DNA of 64,000 nt, from NCBI RefSeq assembly GCF_024297185.1, contig NZ_JANCTD010000002.1:248001-312000 (forward strand), in the 5' to 3' direction. This DNA is from Lewinella sp. JB7 (GTDB taxonomy: Bacteria; Bacteroidota; Bacteroidia; Chitinophagales; Saprospiraceae). This document shows, one piece after another, positions 17,961-26,358 of this stretch. The notes beneath the pieces were generated by a model, which did not search any database, was not told the origin of the DNA, and worked only from the letters and a program-made list of their open reading frames with translations. Both the position numbers and the translations under genes were made by a program. The stretch's first letter is position 1. Every line of letters begins with the position of its first letter.

Positions 17961-18300
17961 TCAACTGCCGAAACCGGCTCGGTAGCAGCCGTGCTTCTTG
18001 CGGAACAGCTTACCAAACGACTGCGGGTGCTCGATGCCCAGATCGTAGGTAATGGCACTGACCGGCTCGTCGGTCGCCAGCAGGGCGCTCTTTACTTGCT
18101 CGATCAGGAGGTGATGAATGAGCTCCTGGGTGTTCTTGCCCGTCTCCCACCTCAGCAGATCGCTCAGGTAGCCTCCACCCGCTCCACCACGTAGCCCTAG
18201 TGGGGGCTGCGCGTGCAAAATTGCCGGTCGTAGAAGCGATTGCAGTAGTGGAGTAGCAGTTCGAGGTTTGTTACGATAATGGTTTGGCTATGCTGATGGA
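17961..18300 (-). pseudogene. Decayed AraC-family regulator, truncated copy of the gene at 23.3-24.2 kb
   Basis: In gene order the remnant first reads HQHSQTIIVTNLELLLHYCN and FYDRQF, matching DQHSQTVIVTNLELLLQYCN in the 23.3-kb gene. A TAG then replaces the Gln codon after SPH. YVVERVEA follows in frame and then breaks. About 35 codons are missing and the frame changes before YLSDLLRWETGKNTQE, LIHHLLIEQVKSALLATDEP and ITYDLGIEHPQSFGKLFRKK, which match the helix-turn-helix half of the other copy. The N-terminal ligand-binding half is not recognisable. A premature stop, an internal deletion and a frameshift together rule out function. The similarity continues past the stop codon into the GC-rich motif, which shows a DNA-level duplication. 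Confidence 0.85.
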
Positions 18301-18563
18301 TGAAATACCGGTACCCTGGGGCGCGTCTGGCGAGTGGAGGTACGTGCTGCCAATGTTTACCAGCGGGTCTTGTCGTGGAGGCTAATCGTTGGGTACTCAA
18401 AAGGACCTTCGCCTGATGAAATTGGCACCGCAGAATCATCAAGGATTACGAGCGAACGGTAAGAAGTTCCGCTGGATTCGTTCCCGTAGCCACCGTGCGG
18501 TAGGTTCTATCGTTCATCGCTAATTTTCGTCCCTAAAATTTTCAGACACGCGCTTAAGTGGCT

Positions 18564-19631
18564 TTAGTCGTTCTTGATAAAGTACCCTTCATTCGATACG
18601 GCGGCATCACTTACGGTAATATTTGCCTCCTTAAACCAGACCTCGGCGTAGTTACCGCTTTCGTACTGCTTCCGCAGATCACCGCCGAAGGTCTCCGCGC
18701 CGGAACACCAGTTCCTGTTTACTTCGGGAGATTTGCCGTTGGTCTGGTTATAGCAACCCAGTTTGAAAAAGATGTATTCATCGGCGTAGGCCTCCTCGCG
18801 CTCCAGGCCGTCCTGACCGACGGGCACGAACAGCTGCTGGGTCTGCTCGGGGATGTTAGCCGCGGAGGTGTACTCCGAGTCCACTAGTGATTTGGTGAAC
18901 TCCTTGGTCTCGTGACCTTCACTCATAAACTTCAGCCGCATCAGGCCGTCCTTCACCTCGATCTCGTAACCGAACGTTTCCCCCAGGGCAATGCCATCCG
19001 CCGGCTCCTCCGGGTAAGTAGCTTCCTCGCTACCAACCACGGAAAAGTCGTGGCCCCACACGGCGGTCGAGTAATCCCACCTGCCCGCATTGTCGGGCCC
19101 CGCCGTATTGATCTCGTAGTGCCAGAACACGGAACCTTTAGTATGACCGGGAAACTTCTTGTAAAAAATCTTCAGCGGCTCGTTCTCGTGGCCGTCCGCG
19201 CTGTGGATCTGCCCCACAACGACGGAGTACGACGCCGCGACCCGCGCGTCGCCCGTCGCCGATACATTCATGACTTTAAGCTGGGCGGACAGTTTTGCCG
19301 GAGTGTCCGGAGACCATTTTTTCGTCTGCGCCAGTTCCGTGCGCGTGTTGTTGGACGTGCCGTGGGTGTCTCCGGCATTCGGCGATTTGAAGACGACCCA
19401 GTCAATTCCGTCATCCTCGGCCACGTAAAAGAAGTCCGGATGCTCGAAATTATTCGGATGACCTACATTGGAACCATCGCCCAGGATCAGATTCCAGTGA
19501 TCGGAAAATGAAAGGACGTCGCTGGCATATGTTTCAGTTGCCGCTTCCGGTTCCTTCGGTTGGTCGTTTTTGTCCGCGCAGCCGGCCAGTAAAAGCAGCG
19601 CGCAGCAGATCGAGGGGAATGTTAGGTTCAT
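18564..19631 (-). CDS. Alginate lyase, polysaccharide lyase family 7, lipoprotein
   Basis: A 355-residue surface lipoprotein that should cut alginate by beta-elimination, leaving unsaturated uronate ends. Cys18 in LLLLAGC is the lipidated residue. The PL7 signatures are all present and in order: R97-T-E-L (family R-[ST]-E), Q141-I-H143, and a final strand FFKLGCYNQ with Y294, the expected catalytic Tyr. The Q-I-H form (rather than Q-V-H) is usually linked with polyguluronate or mixed-block preference, from family knowledge. It lies 34 bp downstream of the SDR gene on the same strand, so extracellular cleavage and intracellular reduction of the product are likely co-expressed. Confidence 0.93.
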   Translation of the reverse strand: MNLTFPSICCALLLLAGCADKNDQPKEPEAATETYASDVLSFSDHWNLILGDGSNVGHPNNFEHPDFFYVAEDDGIDWVVFKSPNAGDTHGTSNNTRTELAQTKKWSPDTPAKLSAQLKVMNVSATGDARVAASYSVVVGQIHSADGHENEPLKIFYKKFPGHTKGSVFWHYEINTAGPDNAGRWDYSTAVWGHDFSVVGSEEATYPEEPADGIALGETFGYEIEVKDGLMRLKFMSEGHETKEFTKSLVDSEYTSAANIPEQTQQLFVPVGQDGLEREEAYADEYIFFKLGCYNQTNGKSPEVNRNWCSGAETFGGDLRKQYESGNYAEVWFKEANITVSDAAVSNEGYFIKND

Positions 19632-19665
19632 GGTGTCTTTTTAATAAACGTGTCGGTGAGCTGGG

Positions 19666-20430
19666 CTACGTATTGTAGGCCCCGCCGTTAATATCCAGCG
19701 TAGCTCCGGTGATGAAGCCATCGTATTCGGAGGCCAGGTAGGCAACCGCCCGGGCGACATCATCGGCGTTCCCCGCCCGGTTGATGGGAATACCTTCGAC
19801 GGTTTTCGCGGCGGATTCGGCGGTGGTGTGGGTGTTGTGAAATGCCGTACCGAGAATCAGTCCCGGGGCCACCGCATTGACCCTGACGCCGTGCGGTCCC
19901 AGCTCCGATGCAAGGGCGCGCGTAAAGGTCAGAATGGCTCCTTTGCTCGTCGAGTAAGCCAGCGATCCGGCGTGGCCTCCTTTTCTTCCGGCTAATGACG
20001 CCAGATTCACGATACTGCTATGCTCGTTTTTAATGAGGTGGGGCATGGCCGCTTTGGTGACGTACATCATGGAAGTAAGGTTGATGTCCATCACCTTGGT
20101 CCAGAACGTACCGTCCATCTCTTCGAGCTTCCTGCGGGCGACCAGGGAACCCGCATTGTTGACCAGGATATCTAGCCCCCCCAGGACTTCGACCGTTTTC
20201 TCGACTACGGCCCGCGCATCGGCTTCCACGGTCAGATCGCCCCGCGTAGCTACCGCTTTTTGCCCCTTTCCTATGGCGTAGTCTGCCAGCTTTTCCGCGG
20301 TCTCCGCACTGGAAAAGTAATGGATCGCTACGTTCGCTCCGCTATCGATGAATAGTTTGGTGATTGCCTCGCCGATCCCCTGGGCGCCGGCGGTAATGAG
20401 TACGTTCTTGTTGCGTAGTTTATCGGTCAT
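19666..20430 (-). CDS. SDR-family oxidoreductase, candidate DEH/uronate reductase
   Basis: A 254-residue cytoplasmic NAD(P)H-dependent reductase or dehydrogenase. The start at 20430 (MTDKLRNKN) puts the Rossmann motif AGAQGIG at residues 14-20. NNAG is at 91-94, and the catalytic set S145, Y159-x-x-x-K163 is intact. The C-terminal DINGGAYNT matches classical FabG-like SDRs. As first gene of a pair with the PL7 alginate lyase, its likely substrate is 4-deoxy-L-erythro-5-hexoseulose uronate, reduced to 2-keto-3-deoxygluconate; related SDRs do this in alginate degraders. A KduD-like role is the main alternative. Context, not sequence, carries this assignment. Confidence 0.85.
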   Translation of the reverse strand: MTDKLRNKNVLITAGAQGIGEAITKLFIDSGANVAIHYFSSAETAEKLADYAIGKGQKAVATRGDLTVEADARAVVEKTVEVLGGLDILVNNAGSLVARRKLEEMDGTFWTKVMDINLTSMMYVTKAAMPHLIKNEHSSIVNLASLAGRKGGHAGSLAYSTSKGAILTFTRALASELGPHGVRVNAVAPGLILGTAFHNTHTTAESAAKTVEGIPINRAGNADDVARAVAYLASEYDGFITGATLDINGGAYNT

Positions 20431-20604
20431 ATTCGTCGGATGCTGGTTTCTTGGCACGGAATCGGTTGGAGGCTAGTCGTAAGCGATTCCACCCTTATCC
20501 CGCGTAGTTGTTTTGGTTAAAGGTATACATTCCGGTAAGGTATCGCCTCCCGGTCGGTATTCCCCCCGCGGAGCGCCGGCAGGCAAAGCGAAAATAGCGC
20601 ACTT

Positions 20605-20629
20605 GGCGGCGGCGCGCGGGTGCGGTGCC
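20605..20629 (+). repeat. GC-rich dispersed motif, copy 4
   Basis: GGCGGCGGCGCGCGGGTGCG followed by GTGCC, between the SDR start and the glycerate kinase remnant. It is nearly identical to copy 8 at 30501 on the other strand. Confidence 0.5.
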
Positions 20630-20688
20630 AACCAAGTACGACCGACATACCAGTCGTTCACTACGCGAGTTCGGGAACCGGGAAAGTT

Positions 20689-21075
20689 CTACCTACCGGA
20701 GCGCAGCAGCGTGATCGTGGCCCCCTCCCACAGCTTTACTAGCGGCTCGATAATCGACTTGATCGCCAGTAACTGGCCACCGGTAGGTCGGATCCCATGC
20801 TCATCCGTGTCTAAATGTTGGAACCCCGGTGCCTCGGCGATCCCGAGCCCCAAATCGATGGTCGCAATGCCTCCGAGCAGTAAACTGATGTGGTTTATCC
20901 CCCGGTCGAGGGCATTACGCACCTGAAGACCCGTACCGTAGGTACGGGTTAGCAGGGGATTGCGCTTGTCAGGTCGCAGCAGCACTAATCCGCTATCCTG
21001 AACTGCTCCGATTCCCCACAGAAGATAGCCGGTACGAAATTCCAAAAGTGATAGCATACGGACTATTAGATTCAA
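20689..21075 (-). pseudogene. glxK: Glycerate kinase (GlxK/GarK type) remnant
   Basis: The frame reads SGLVLLRPDKRNPLLT, then TYGTG, ALDRG, SLLLGGIATIDLGLGIAEAP and GFQHLD. It aligns with the mid-section of type 1 glycerate kinases (SGL-x-L-x-x-x-x-R-x-PL, GTGELI, GGSATNDGGAGMLQALG). Only about 100 of roughly 380 residues are present. The invariant GGSATNDGG phosphate-binding loop is corrupted to GGIATIDLG, so it cannot be active. Neither the N-terminal start (usual IAPDSFK) nor the C-terminal domain is detectable nearby. It sits upstream of the SDR-PL7 pair on the same strand and may once have belonged to that operon. Confidence 0.8.
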
Positions 21076-21337
21076 CAGAACTGTAGATTTTCAGCGATCG
21101 GAATCGACTTAACCAGCATAGCGGTGGCCGCATCGAAAGCACGGGGCTGGAGCCGAAACATAATGGTCGATGAATGAATCGTATATCCAACATTTGCGCG
21201 GGCGGGAAGCGTCTGCCGGATAGTTGTTCATATGTGGTAGCCCCGGAACCGTCAGAAGAAATGATCATCGTGTGGGCGGCGGACCTTGCCCCCGCGGCCA
21301 TTCACGCCGCGGTATCCCGCAAAAACCATCCGTATTT

Positions 21338-23161
21338 ATGAATCCTTTTTCCCCTTCAGCCCCGACCGGAAAAAGCCGCTTGTTGCGTATGGTCAACCTA
21401 CTGCTCGTCGGCCTGCTGCTCGTATCCTCCTGTTTGGTGGCCCAGGCGGAGGAGAATACATCTCGGGGGCGAATCTGTTTTGCCCTCTATACGGTCCACG
21501 AGAACACGCTGAAGCTGACGGCGCAATTTTATCCGATTCAGAACTACGAGCCCTTTTCCGCCAGCCTGCAGCTGCTGGAAGACGGCGCGTGGCGTACGGT
21601 ACAGGATGCACGCATCACCTATCCGGGGTACACCGCCCACTTCCGGATCGAGGATTGGGATGACACCCGGGAGAAGAATTACCGCGTTGCCTACGCCGAG
21701 CGGGATTACTACACGGGCACCGTACGCAAAAACCCCGTAGACCGCGAAGAAGTCGTAGTAGCCGCTTTTTCGTGCTGGTCGAACGTGATCGAGCACGGGG
21801 GCCAGCTGCCGATGAACGATATCGTCGATAATATGGAACGCCTGCAGCCCGACCTACTCTTTTTTGCCGGCGATCAGGTGTACGACCATAGCAATCACCT
21901 GGACAACTGGCTGGCCTTCGGTGAGGCCTTTGGAGATATTATCCGAAACACCCCTACGATCACCATCCCGGACGACCACGACATCGGTCAGGGCAACCTC
22001 TGGGGCGACGGCGGCAGGCGCAGCGAAGACCGCAACGGGCAGTCCGGCGGTTACTACATGCCGGTGGAATACATCCGGGAAGTGGAGCGCGCACAGACAA
22101 GCCACTTGCCCGACCCCTACGACCCCACACCGGTCCAGCGGGGCATCGGCGTATACTACACCAGCTTGACGTGGGGCGGAATCAGCTTCGCCATCGTGGA
22201 GGACCGCAAGTTCAAGTCGGGTCCGCAACGGGTGCTGACCGGGAAACCGTACCGGGACACCCGGGAGATGGATGTGCCGGAAGCGCAACTACTCGGACGG
22301 CGCCAACTGGATTTCCTCGAGCACTGGACCACCGACTGGAAAGACGCCGAAATGAAGGCGGTCCTCTCAGCGACTATTTTCGCGAACTTACCTACCCATA
22401 CCCCCACGCTGGAAAAAAGGAGTGCGTTCAGTTACGATTCCAACGGCTGGCCACAGTCCGGCAGAAACAGGGCGCTTTCTATTATTCGCAAAAGCTTTGC
22501 CTGCATGATCGCCGGCGACCAACACCTGGGCTCCGTCATCCGCCACGGCATCACGGACTGGAACGATGCGGGCTACTCCTTTGCCGTACCGGCGGTGGCC
22601 AACTTCTGGATGCGCTATTGGCTGCCGGATGAACCCGGTCGGCACCGGCAGGCGGGAGCCCGGGAGTACACCGGCGAGTACGAAGACGGCTTTCACAATA
22701 AAATAACGGTGCACGCGGTGGCCAATCCCAGCGACACCAACAACACCGTAGGGGAGGACCCCCTCCACGGCCGGGCGGCCGGCTACGGCGTCATTCGTTT
22801 CAGCAAAGGGGCGCGGGAGATCACTTACGAATGCTGGCCGCGCGCCGTAGACATGTTCGCCCCCGGCAGCCGTCCGTACCCGGGCTGGCCGGTGACCTTT
22901 AGCCAGACTGACAACTACGAGATCCCCGCCGGTTACGAACTGCCCACCCTCCAATTTACGGAGCCGGAAGAGGTGGTGACCATTCAGGATGAACACACGG
23001 GCGAGGTGATTTCCTCCCTGCGCATCAGGGACACGTCCTGGCAGGCCCGGGTACCCCAGCCGGGCACCTACCGGGCCGCGGTAGGCGAGGGCGAAACGCT
23101 CCGGTACGTGTACGGCCTGCGGGCGGAACGGGAAAACACGCAAACCATCACCGTACGCTAA
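21338..23161 (+). CDS. PhoD-like alkaline phosphatase / metallophosphoesterase
   Basis: A 607-residue exported phosphatase or phosphodiesterase of the PhoD class, which uses iron and calcium and releases phosphate from esters. The start at 21338 was chosen because the signal peptide begins there (hydrophobic core LLLVGLLLVSSCLVAQA); an earlier start would add 38 residues without signal features. Metal-binding segments are visible: FAGDQVYDH, IPDDHDIGQGN and the later IAGDQHLGS. The N-terminal 120 residues form an immunoglobulin-like domain and the last 90 another beta domain. It stands alone, with no Pho-box-like site that I could recognise. Confidence 0.88.
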   Translation: MNPFSPSAPTGKSRLLRMVNLLLVGLLLVSSCLVAQAEENTSRGRICFALYTVHENTLKLTAQFYPIQNYEPFSASLQLLEDGAWRTVQDARITYPGYTAHFRIEDWDDTREKNYRVAYAERDYYTGTVRKNPVDREEVVVAAFSCWSNVIEHGGQLPMNDIVDNMERLQPDLLFFAGDQVYDHSNHLDNWLAFGEAFGDIIRNTPTITIPDDHDIGQGNLWGDGGRRSEDRNGQSGGYYMPVEYIREVERAQTSHLPDPYDPTPVQRGIGVYYTSLTWGGISFAIVEDRKFKSGPQRVLTGKPYRDTREMDVPEAQLLGRRQLDFLEHWTTDWKDAEMKAVLSATIFANLPTHTPTLEKRSAFSYDSNGWPQSGRNRALSIIRKSFACMIAGDQHLGSVIRHGITDWNDAGYSFAVPAVANFWMRYWLPDEPGRHRQAGAREYTGEYEDGFHNKITVHAVANPSDTNNTVGEDPLHGRAAGYGVIRFSKGAREITYECWPRAVDMFAPGSRPYPGWPVTFSQTDNYEIPAGYELPTLQFTEPEEVVTIQDEHTGEVISSLRIRDTSWQARVPQPGTYRAAVGEGETLRYVYGLRAERENTQTITVR

Positions 23162-23264
23162 TGAGAAAGTCCTCCAGTCACGCCCGTATCCTTACCGCAA
23201 TGTTCACGCTTCTCATTGCTCCCACCCAGGTCAAGCAAAACAAATAATTGCGTATTGCTTTAAC

Positions 23265-23287
23265 GGTGGCGGCGCGCAGGAGCAAAG
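23265..23287 (+). repeat. GC-rich dispersed motif, copy 5
   Basis: GGTGGCGGCGCGCAGGAGCA followed by AAG, 5 bp beyond the stop codon of the frameshifted AraC gene. It differs from the core by one base (CGCAGG for CGCGGG). Confidence 0.5.
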
Positions 23288-23291
23288 TTCC

Positions 23292-24196
23292 TCAATTCAA
23301 CTGCCGGAACCGGCCCGGCGGCATCCCCACCTTTTTCTTGAACAGCGTTCCGAACGACTGCGGGTGCTCGAAGCCCAGATCGTAGGCAATGGCACTGACC
23401 GGCTCGTCGGTCGCCAGCAGGGCGCTCTTTGCCCGCTCGATCAGGTGGTAATGGATGTGCTCCTGGGTGTTCTTGCCCGTTTCCTTCTTCAGCAGGTCGC
23501 TGAGGTAGTTGGGGGAAAGATTGACGTGCTCGGCGCAGAACTTTACCGTGGGGATGCCGTGGCGCAGTGCCTTGTCGGAACTGAAGTAGTCCAGCAGCAG
23601 GGCCTCCACCCGCTCCACCACGTCGCCCTGGTGGGGGTTGCGCGTGTAAAATTGCCGGTCGTAGAAGCGGTTGCAGTATTGCAGCAGCAGTTCGAGGTTC
23701 GTGACGATAACCGTCTGGCTGTGCTGATCGATGTTTGCCGGCACTCGTCTTCGATGGCTTCGATGCAGCGGGTGATCTTCGCTTTCTCCCGCTCGGAAAG
23801 GTGCAGTGCTTCGTGGAAGGCGTAGGAGAAAAATCCGTAGGACTTGATCTTCGTCCCCAGGTCCGATCTGCGGAGCAGATCGGGGTGAAAATAGAGTGCC
23901 CAACCATCTGCACTAACCGTGGTAGGCTGGTGGGTGGCCTGAAAGGCTTGTCCCGGCGCGGTGAAGACGAGCGATCCCTCGGCAAAGTCGTAGTACTGCC
24001 GACCGTAGTGCAGGTGGCAGTCTGCGAACTTCAGGGAAATCATGTAAAAATCCCAGACGTACCGTTGATTGAAGAGCTTCTTCGACAGAATAACGTCCTT
24101 GGTATGGACCAGGGAGATGGTGGGGTGTAGGGGTTTACAGAGACCGAGCATCTCGTGGAGGTCCGTGATGGAGTTGATCTTGTTAATATCGGTCAT
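23292..24196 (-). pseudogene. AraC-family regulator interrupted by a single-base frameshift
   Basis: The reading starts at 24196 with MTDINKINSITDLHEMLGLC and runs in frame to IEDECR. It continues one frame over as ANIDQHSQTVIVTNLELLLQ through the helix-turn-helix (YLSDLLKKETGKNTQE, YDLGFEHPQSFGTLFKKK) to the stop at 23292. Restoring one base near 23738-23741 (CCGG) gives a 300-residue protein that aligns end to end with the intact paralogue at 60138. The cupin-like N-terminal half and both HTH helices are otherwise well preserved, so the lesion is recent or is a sequencing error. It follows the membrane-protein gene by 10 bp and is probably co-transcribed with it. The likely operator is TTACGG-containing, as found at 26124-26155. 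Confidence 0.8.
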
Positions 24197-24206
24197 GGTA
24201 GGGGAA

Positions 24207-24704
24207 TTACTTAACCTGCATTAGCTGTTCGTGATACTCGATCACCCGTGCATTAGCGTTGCTGTCGATCAGCATCGTCACGGCCATCAACGCGATGGTC
24301 GTAATACCGATGGCCCGCCAAAGAGGAGCGTTAACGAAGACCGTCAGTAAAGCCGCGACGACAATAATTACCGGAACGATTGTGAATATCGCCAATTCAT
24401 ATTCCCCCATGACCTTTTCCGTGCGGGCTACCTCCGTCCGGACAAAGGCAGTAGGGTTGGCCTCATACTCGGCGGGGAAGTTGGCCACCCGGCCCCGGTT
24501 GGTGAAAAAGAGACCCAGCCCGGCGGCCAACAACAGGGTCGCCGCCACCAAAATGGGGAAAATGTAAGCCCTGGCAATCTCCGTTTTACCAAGTTGCCAG
24601 AAGCCGATCCCGGCGGCCACTAAGACCAGCCCGAAAACAATGAAGAAAACGGAAGAAAAGACTTCGGCGCGCGCCCAGTCAACGGCGGTTTTCAGGATGT
24701 CCAT
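24207..24704 (-). CDS. Hypothetical four-helix membrane protein
   Basis: A 165-residue inner-membrane protein with four hydrophobic segments (FFIVFGLVLVAAGIGFW, PILVAATLLLAAGLGLFF, FTIVPVIIVVAALLTVFV and IGITTIALMAVTMLI) and a soluble loop between the second and third. No family could be named. The start at 24704 (MDILKTAVDWARAE) is preferred over one 13 codons upstream because the extra residues are polar and unstructured. The frameshifted AraC gene follows after 10 bp, so the two form an operon; a membrane partner of that regulator is possible but unproven. Confidence 0.75.
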   Translation of the reverse strand: MDILKTAVDWARAEVFSSVFFIVFGLVLVAAGIGFWQLGKTEIARAYIFPILVAATLLLAAGLGLFFTNRGRVANFPAEYEANPTAFVRTEVARTEKVMGEYELAIFTIVPVIIVVAALLTVFVNAPLWRAIGITTIALMAVTMLIDSNANARVIEYHEQLMQVK

Positions 24705-24765
24705 GCTATTCAGGGAGTTACGGTTACTGTAGTGAGGTTCCATTTACGATTCGTGGCCCGTTCGC

Positions 24766-24933
24766 TCACGTCCCACAATTAAGTGGCCACCTTCCAGTCC
24801 TGAACGTGGGACTCCGGCGTAACTCTCCAATGGGGCCGCTCACGTCATCATTACTTTGGTTGCGCATGATGACCTCGGCGCCCTTCTGCAAGAGAATTTT
24901 AGCCGCTTCGAAACCGGTGATGATTACTTTCAT
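24766..24933 (-). pseudogene. Remnant of a short-chain dehydrogenase gene
   Basis: A 55-codon frame directly behind the MBL gene reads MKVIITGFEAAKILLQKGAE then VIMRNQ. This matches the first beta-alpha-beta unit of retinol-dehydrogenase-like SDRs (VIITGANSGIGFEAAKxLxxxGAEVIMACRN), but the ANSGIG nucleotide loop and the AC of ACRN are missing. The remaining codons have no SDR character and a TGA ends the frame. The start lies 7 bp after the MBL stop, so an SDR was probably once the next gene of that operon. Confidence 0.5.
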
Positions 24934-24939
24934 GATAGC

Positions 24940-26085
24940 TTAATTGAATTGTTTCCACCACTGCACGGTAGGATAAGCGTCCGAGTGGATGGTGATAACT
25001 TCCCCGATCCGGGGGGTGGAGATCGCTACGCCGAGGTCCGCGGCCCGCTGCCTGAACCGCTCCACGGGCTCCGTCCAGGGATGGTTAGCCAGGGAAAAGG
25101 CTCCCCAGTGAATGGGCATGATGGTCTTTGCCCTGACGTCGATGCCCGCCTGCACGCTTTCTTCCGGACTCATGTGCACGTCGGCCCACTTCACGTCGTA
25201 CTGTCCGCACTCGATCATGCCAAAATCAAAGGGACCATACGTTTCGCCGATCTCCCGGAAGTACTTGCTGTAGCCGCCGTCGCCACTGAAGAACAGCTTT
25301 TGCCGCTCCCCCAGCAGGCACCACGAGCCCCAGAGGGTAGTGTTCTGGTCGGTCAGGCCCCGGCCCGAACTGTGGCGGGCGGGCGTAAGGGCGAGCGTGA
25401 TGCTTCCTAAATGAGTTTCCTCCCACCAGTCGAGCTCTTCGATGCGGTCTTCGGCCACGCCCCAGGCGCGGAAGTGATTGCCCACCCCCAGGGGAACGAT
25501 CACCCGCCCTACCCTATCCTTCAGTTGCCGCACGGTTGCGTAGTCGAGGTGATCGTAGTGGTCGTGGGAGATCAGCACGGCGTCGACCCGCGGCAGCTCA
25601 CCCAGTTCGAAGGGCATCGCGTCGTTAAAGCGCTTTCTGCCCAGCATCGCGTGCGGAGCCGCGTAGTCGCTGAAGACCGGATCGATGAGGATGACCTGTC
25701 CGTCCATCTCGATCAGGAAGGAGGAGTGTCCGAGCCATACGACCCGGGTAATTTCGACATCGTTGCTACCGATCCGGGCGGGATCGAGGCGTACCACCCT
25801 GATGTTTTCGGCCGGCCGTATACGGTTATCCGGAAAGACCATTTGCCTGAGGATGGCGGTGACTTTGCTGGCCGTCATGTCCATATCGATCACCTCCTCG
25901 TTCACGAATCTGCCCGCCTCGAAGTGGCCAGATTGGGCGAAGTCGCGCTCCTGGGTCGCGGATAGTTTGCCGCCGAACTGTGGGCTCATATACATAAACA
26001 GAATAATTACAACGACCCCAATAGCCGTGGCAGCCGCCACGGAGTAGCCAAGCTTTTGGGGGGGTGACCCGGTAGATAGTTGCAT
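24940..26085 (-). CDS. MBL-fold metallo-hydrolase (UlaG / NAPE-PLD-like), membrane-anchored
   Basis: A 381-residue hydrolase. The start at 26085 (MQLSTGSPP) is favoured because it sits close behind the membrane helix at residues 15-33 (VAAATAIGVVVIILFMYM). The metallo-beta-lactamase zinc motif is H174-D-H-Y-D178-H179. Further ligands are in LTPARHSSGRG, FFSGDGGYSKYF and IMPIHWGAFSL, the set seen in NAPE-hydrolysing phospholipase D and UlaG relatives. Phosphodiester or lactone hydrolysis at the cytoplasmic-membrane surface is inferred. Its promoter carries a 21-bp-spaced direct repeat typical of AraC activators at 26124-26155. Confidence 0.88.
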   Translation of the reverse strand: MQLSTGSPPQKLGYSVAAATAIGVVVIILFMYMSPQFGGKLSATQERDFAQSGHFEAGRFVNEEVIDMDMTASKVTAILRQMVFPDNRIRPAENIRVVRLDPARIGSNDVEITRVVWLGHSSFLIEMDGQVILIDPVFSDYAAPHAMLGRKRFNDAMPFELGELPRVDAVLISHDHYDHLDYATVRQLKDRVGRVIVPLGVGNHFRAWGVAEDRIEELDWWEETHLGSITLALTPARHSSGRGLTDQNTTLWGSWCLLGERQKLFFSGDGGYSKYFREIGETYGPFDFGMIECGQYDVKWADVHMSPEESVQAGIDVRAKTIMPIHWGAFSLANHPWTEPVERFRQRAADLGVAISTPRIGEVITIHSDAYPTVQWWKQFN

Positions 26086-26123
26086 ACCGCAAAGGTGGGT
26101 CAGGCAGTTCCGCATCTATGTAA

Positions 26124-26155
26124 GCGTTTTACGGTTGTTCCGCGGCGTATTACGG
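26124..26155. promoter_or_regulatory. Tandem AraC-type operator upstream of the MBL hydrolase gene
   Basis: GCGTTTTACGG (26124-26134) and GCGTATTACGG (26145-26155) are direct repeats with one mismatch and a 21-bp period, two turns of the helix. The proximal copy ends 38 bp before the MBL start. The distal copy continues as ATTACGGATGG, which is also found in the operator at 60058. Confidence 0.65.
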
Positions 26156-26230
26156 ATGGTGGCGGGGCTGGGCTCAACCAACGGAAGCGGTACTTCCGAT
26201 GCAGGCGTCCCGATGCGCGCAGAAGGTGGG

Positions 26231-26253
26231 GGTGGCGGCGCGCGGGTGCCGTG
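26231..26253 (+). repeat. GC-rich dispersed motif, copy 6
   Basis: GGTGGCGGCGCGCGGGTGCC followed by GTG, about 75 bp beyond the AraC-type operator, in the gap between the MBL gene and the membrane-protein gene ending at 26359. Confidence 0.5.
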
Positions 26254-26358
26254 TCTGTAGGGAGAAGCAACACTAATGTCCGATCCGAAGTCGGAACCGC
26301 TTTAGTCGGGCAGGCCTTCAGGCCATCAGCATTTCCCTTCCTGACTGCAACACGGTCC

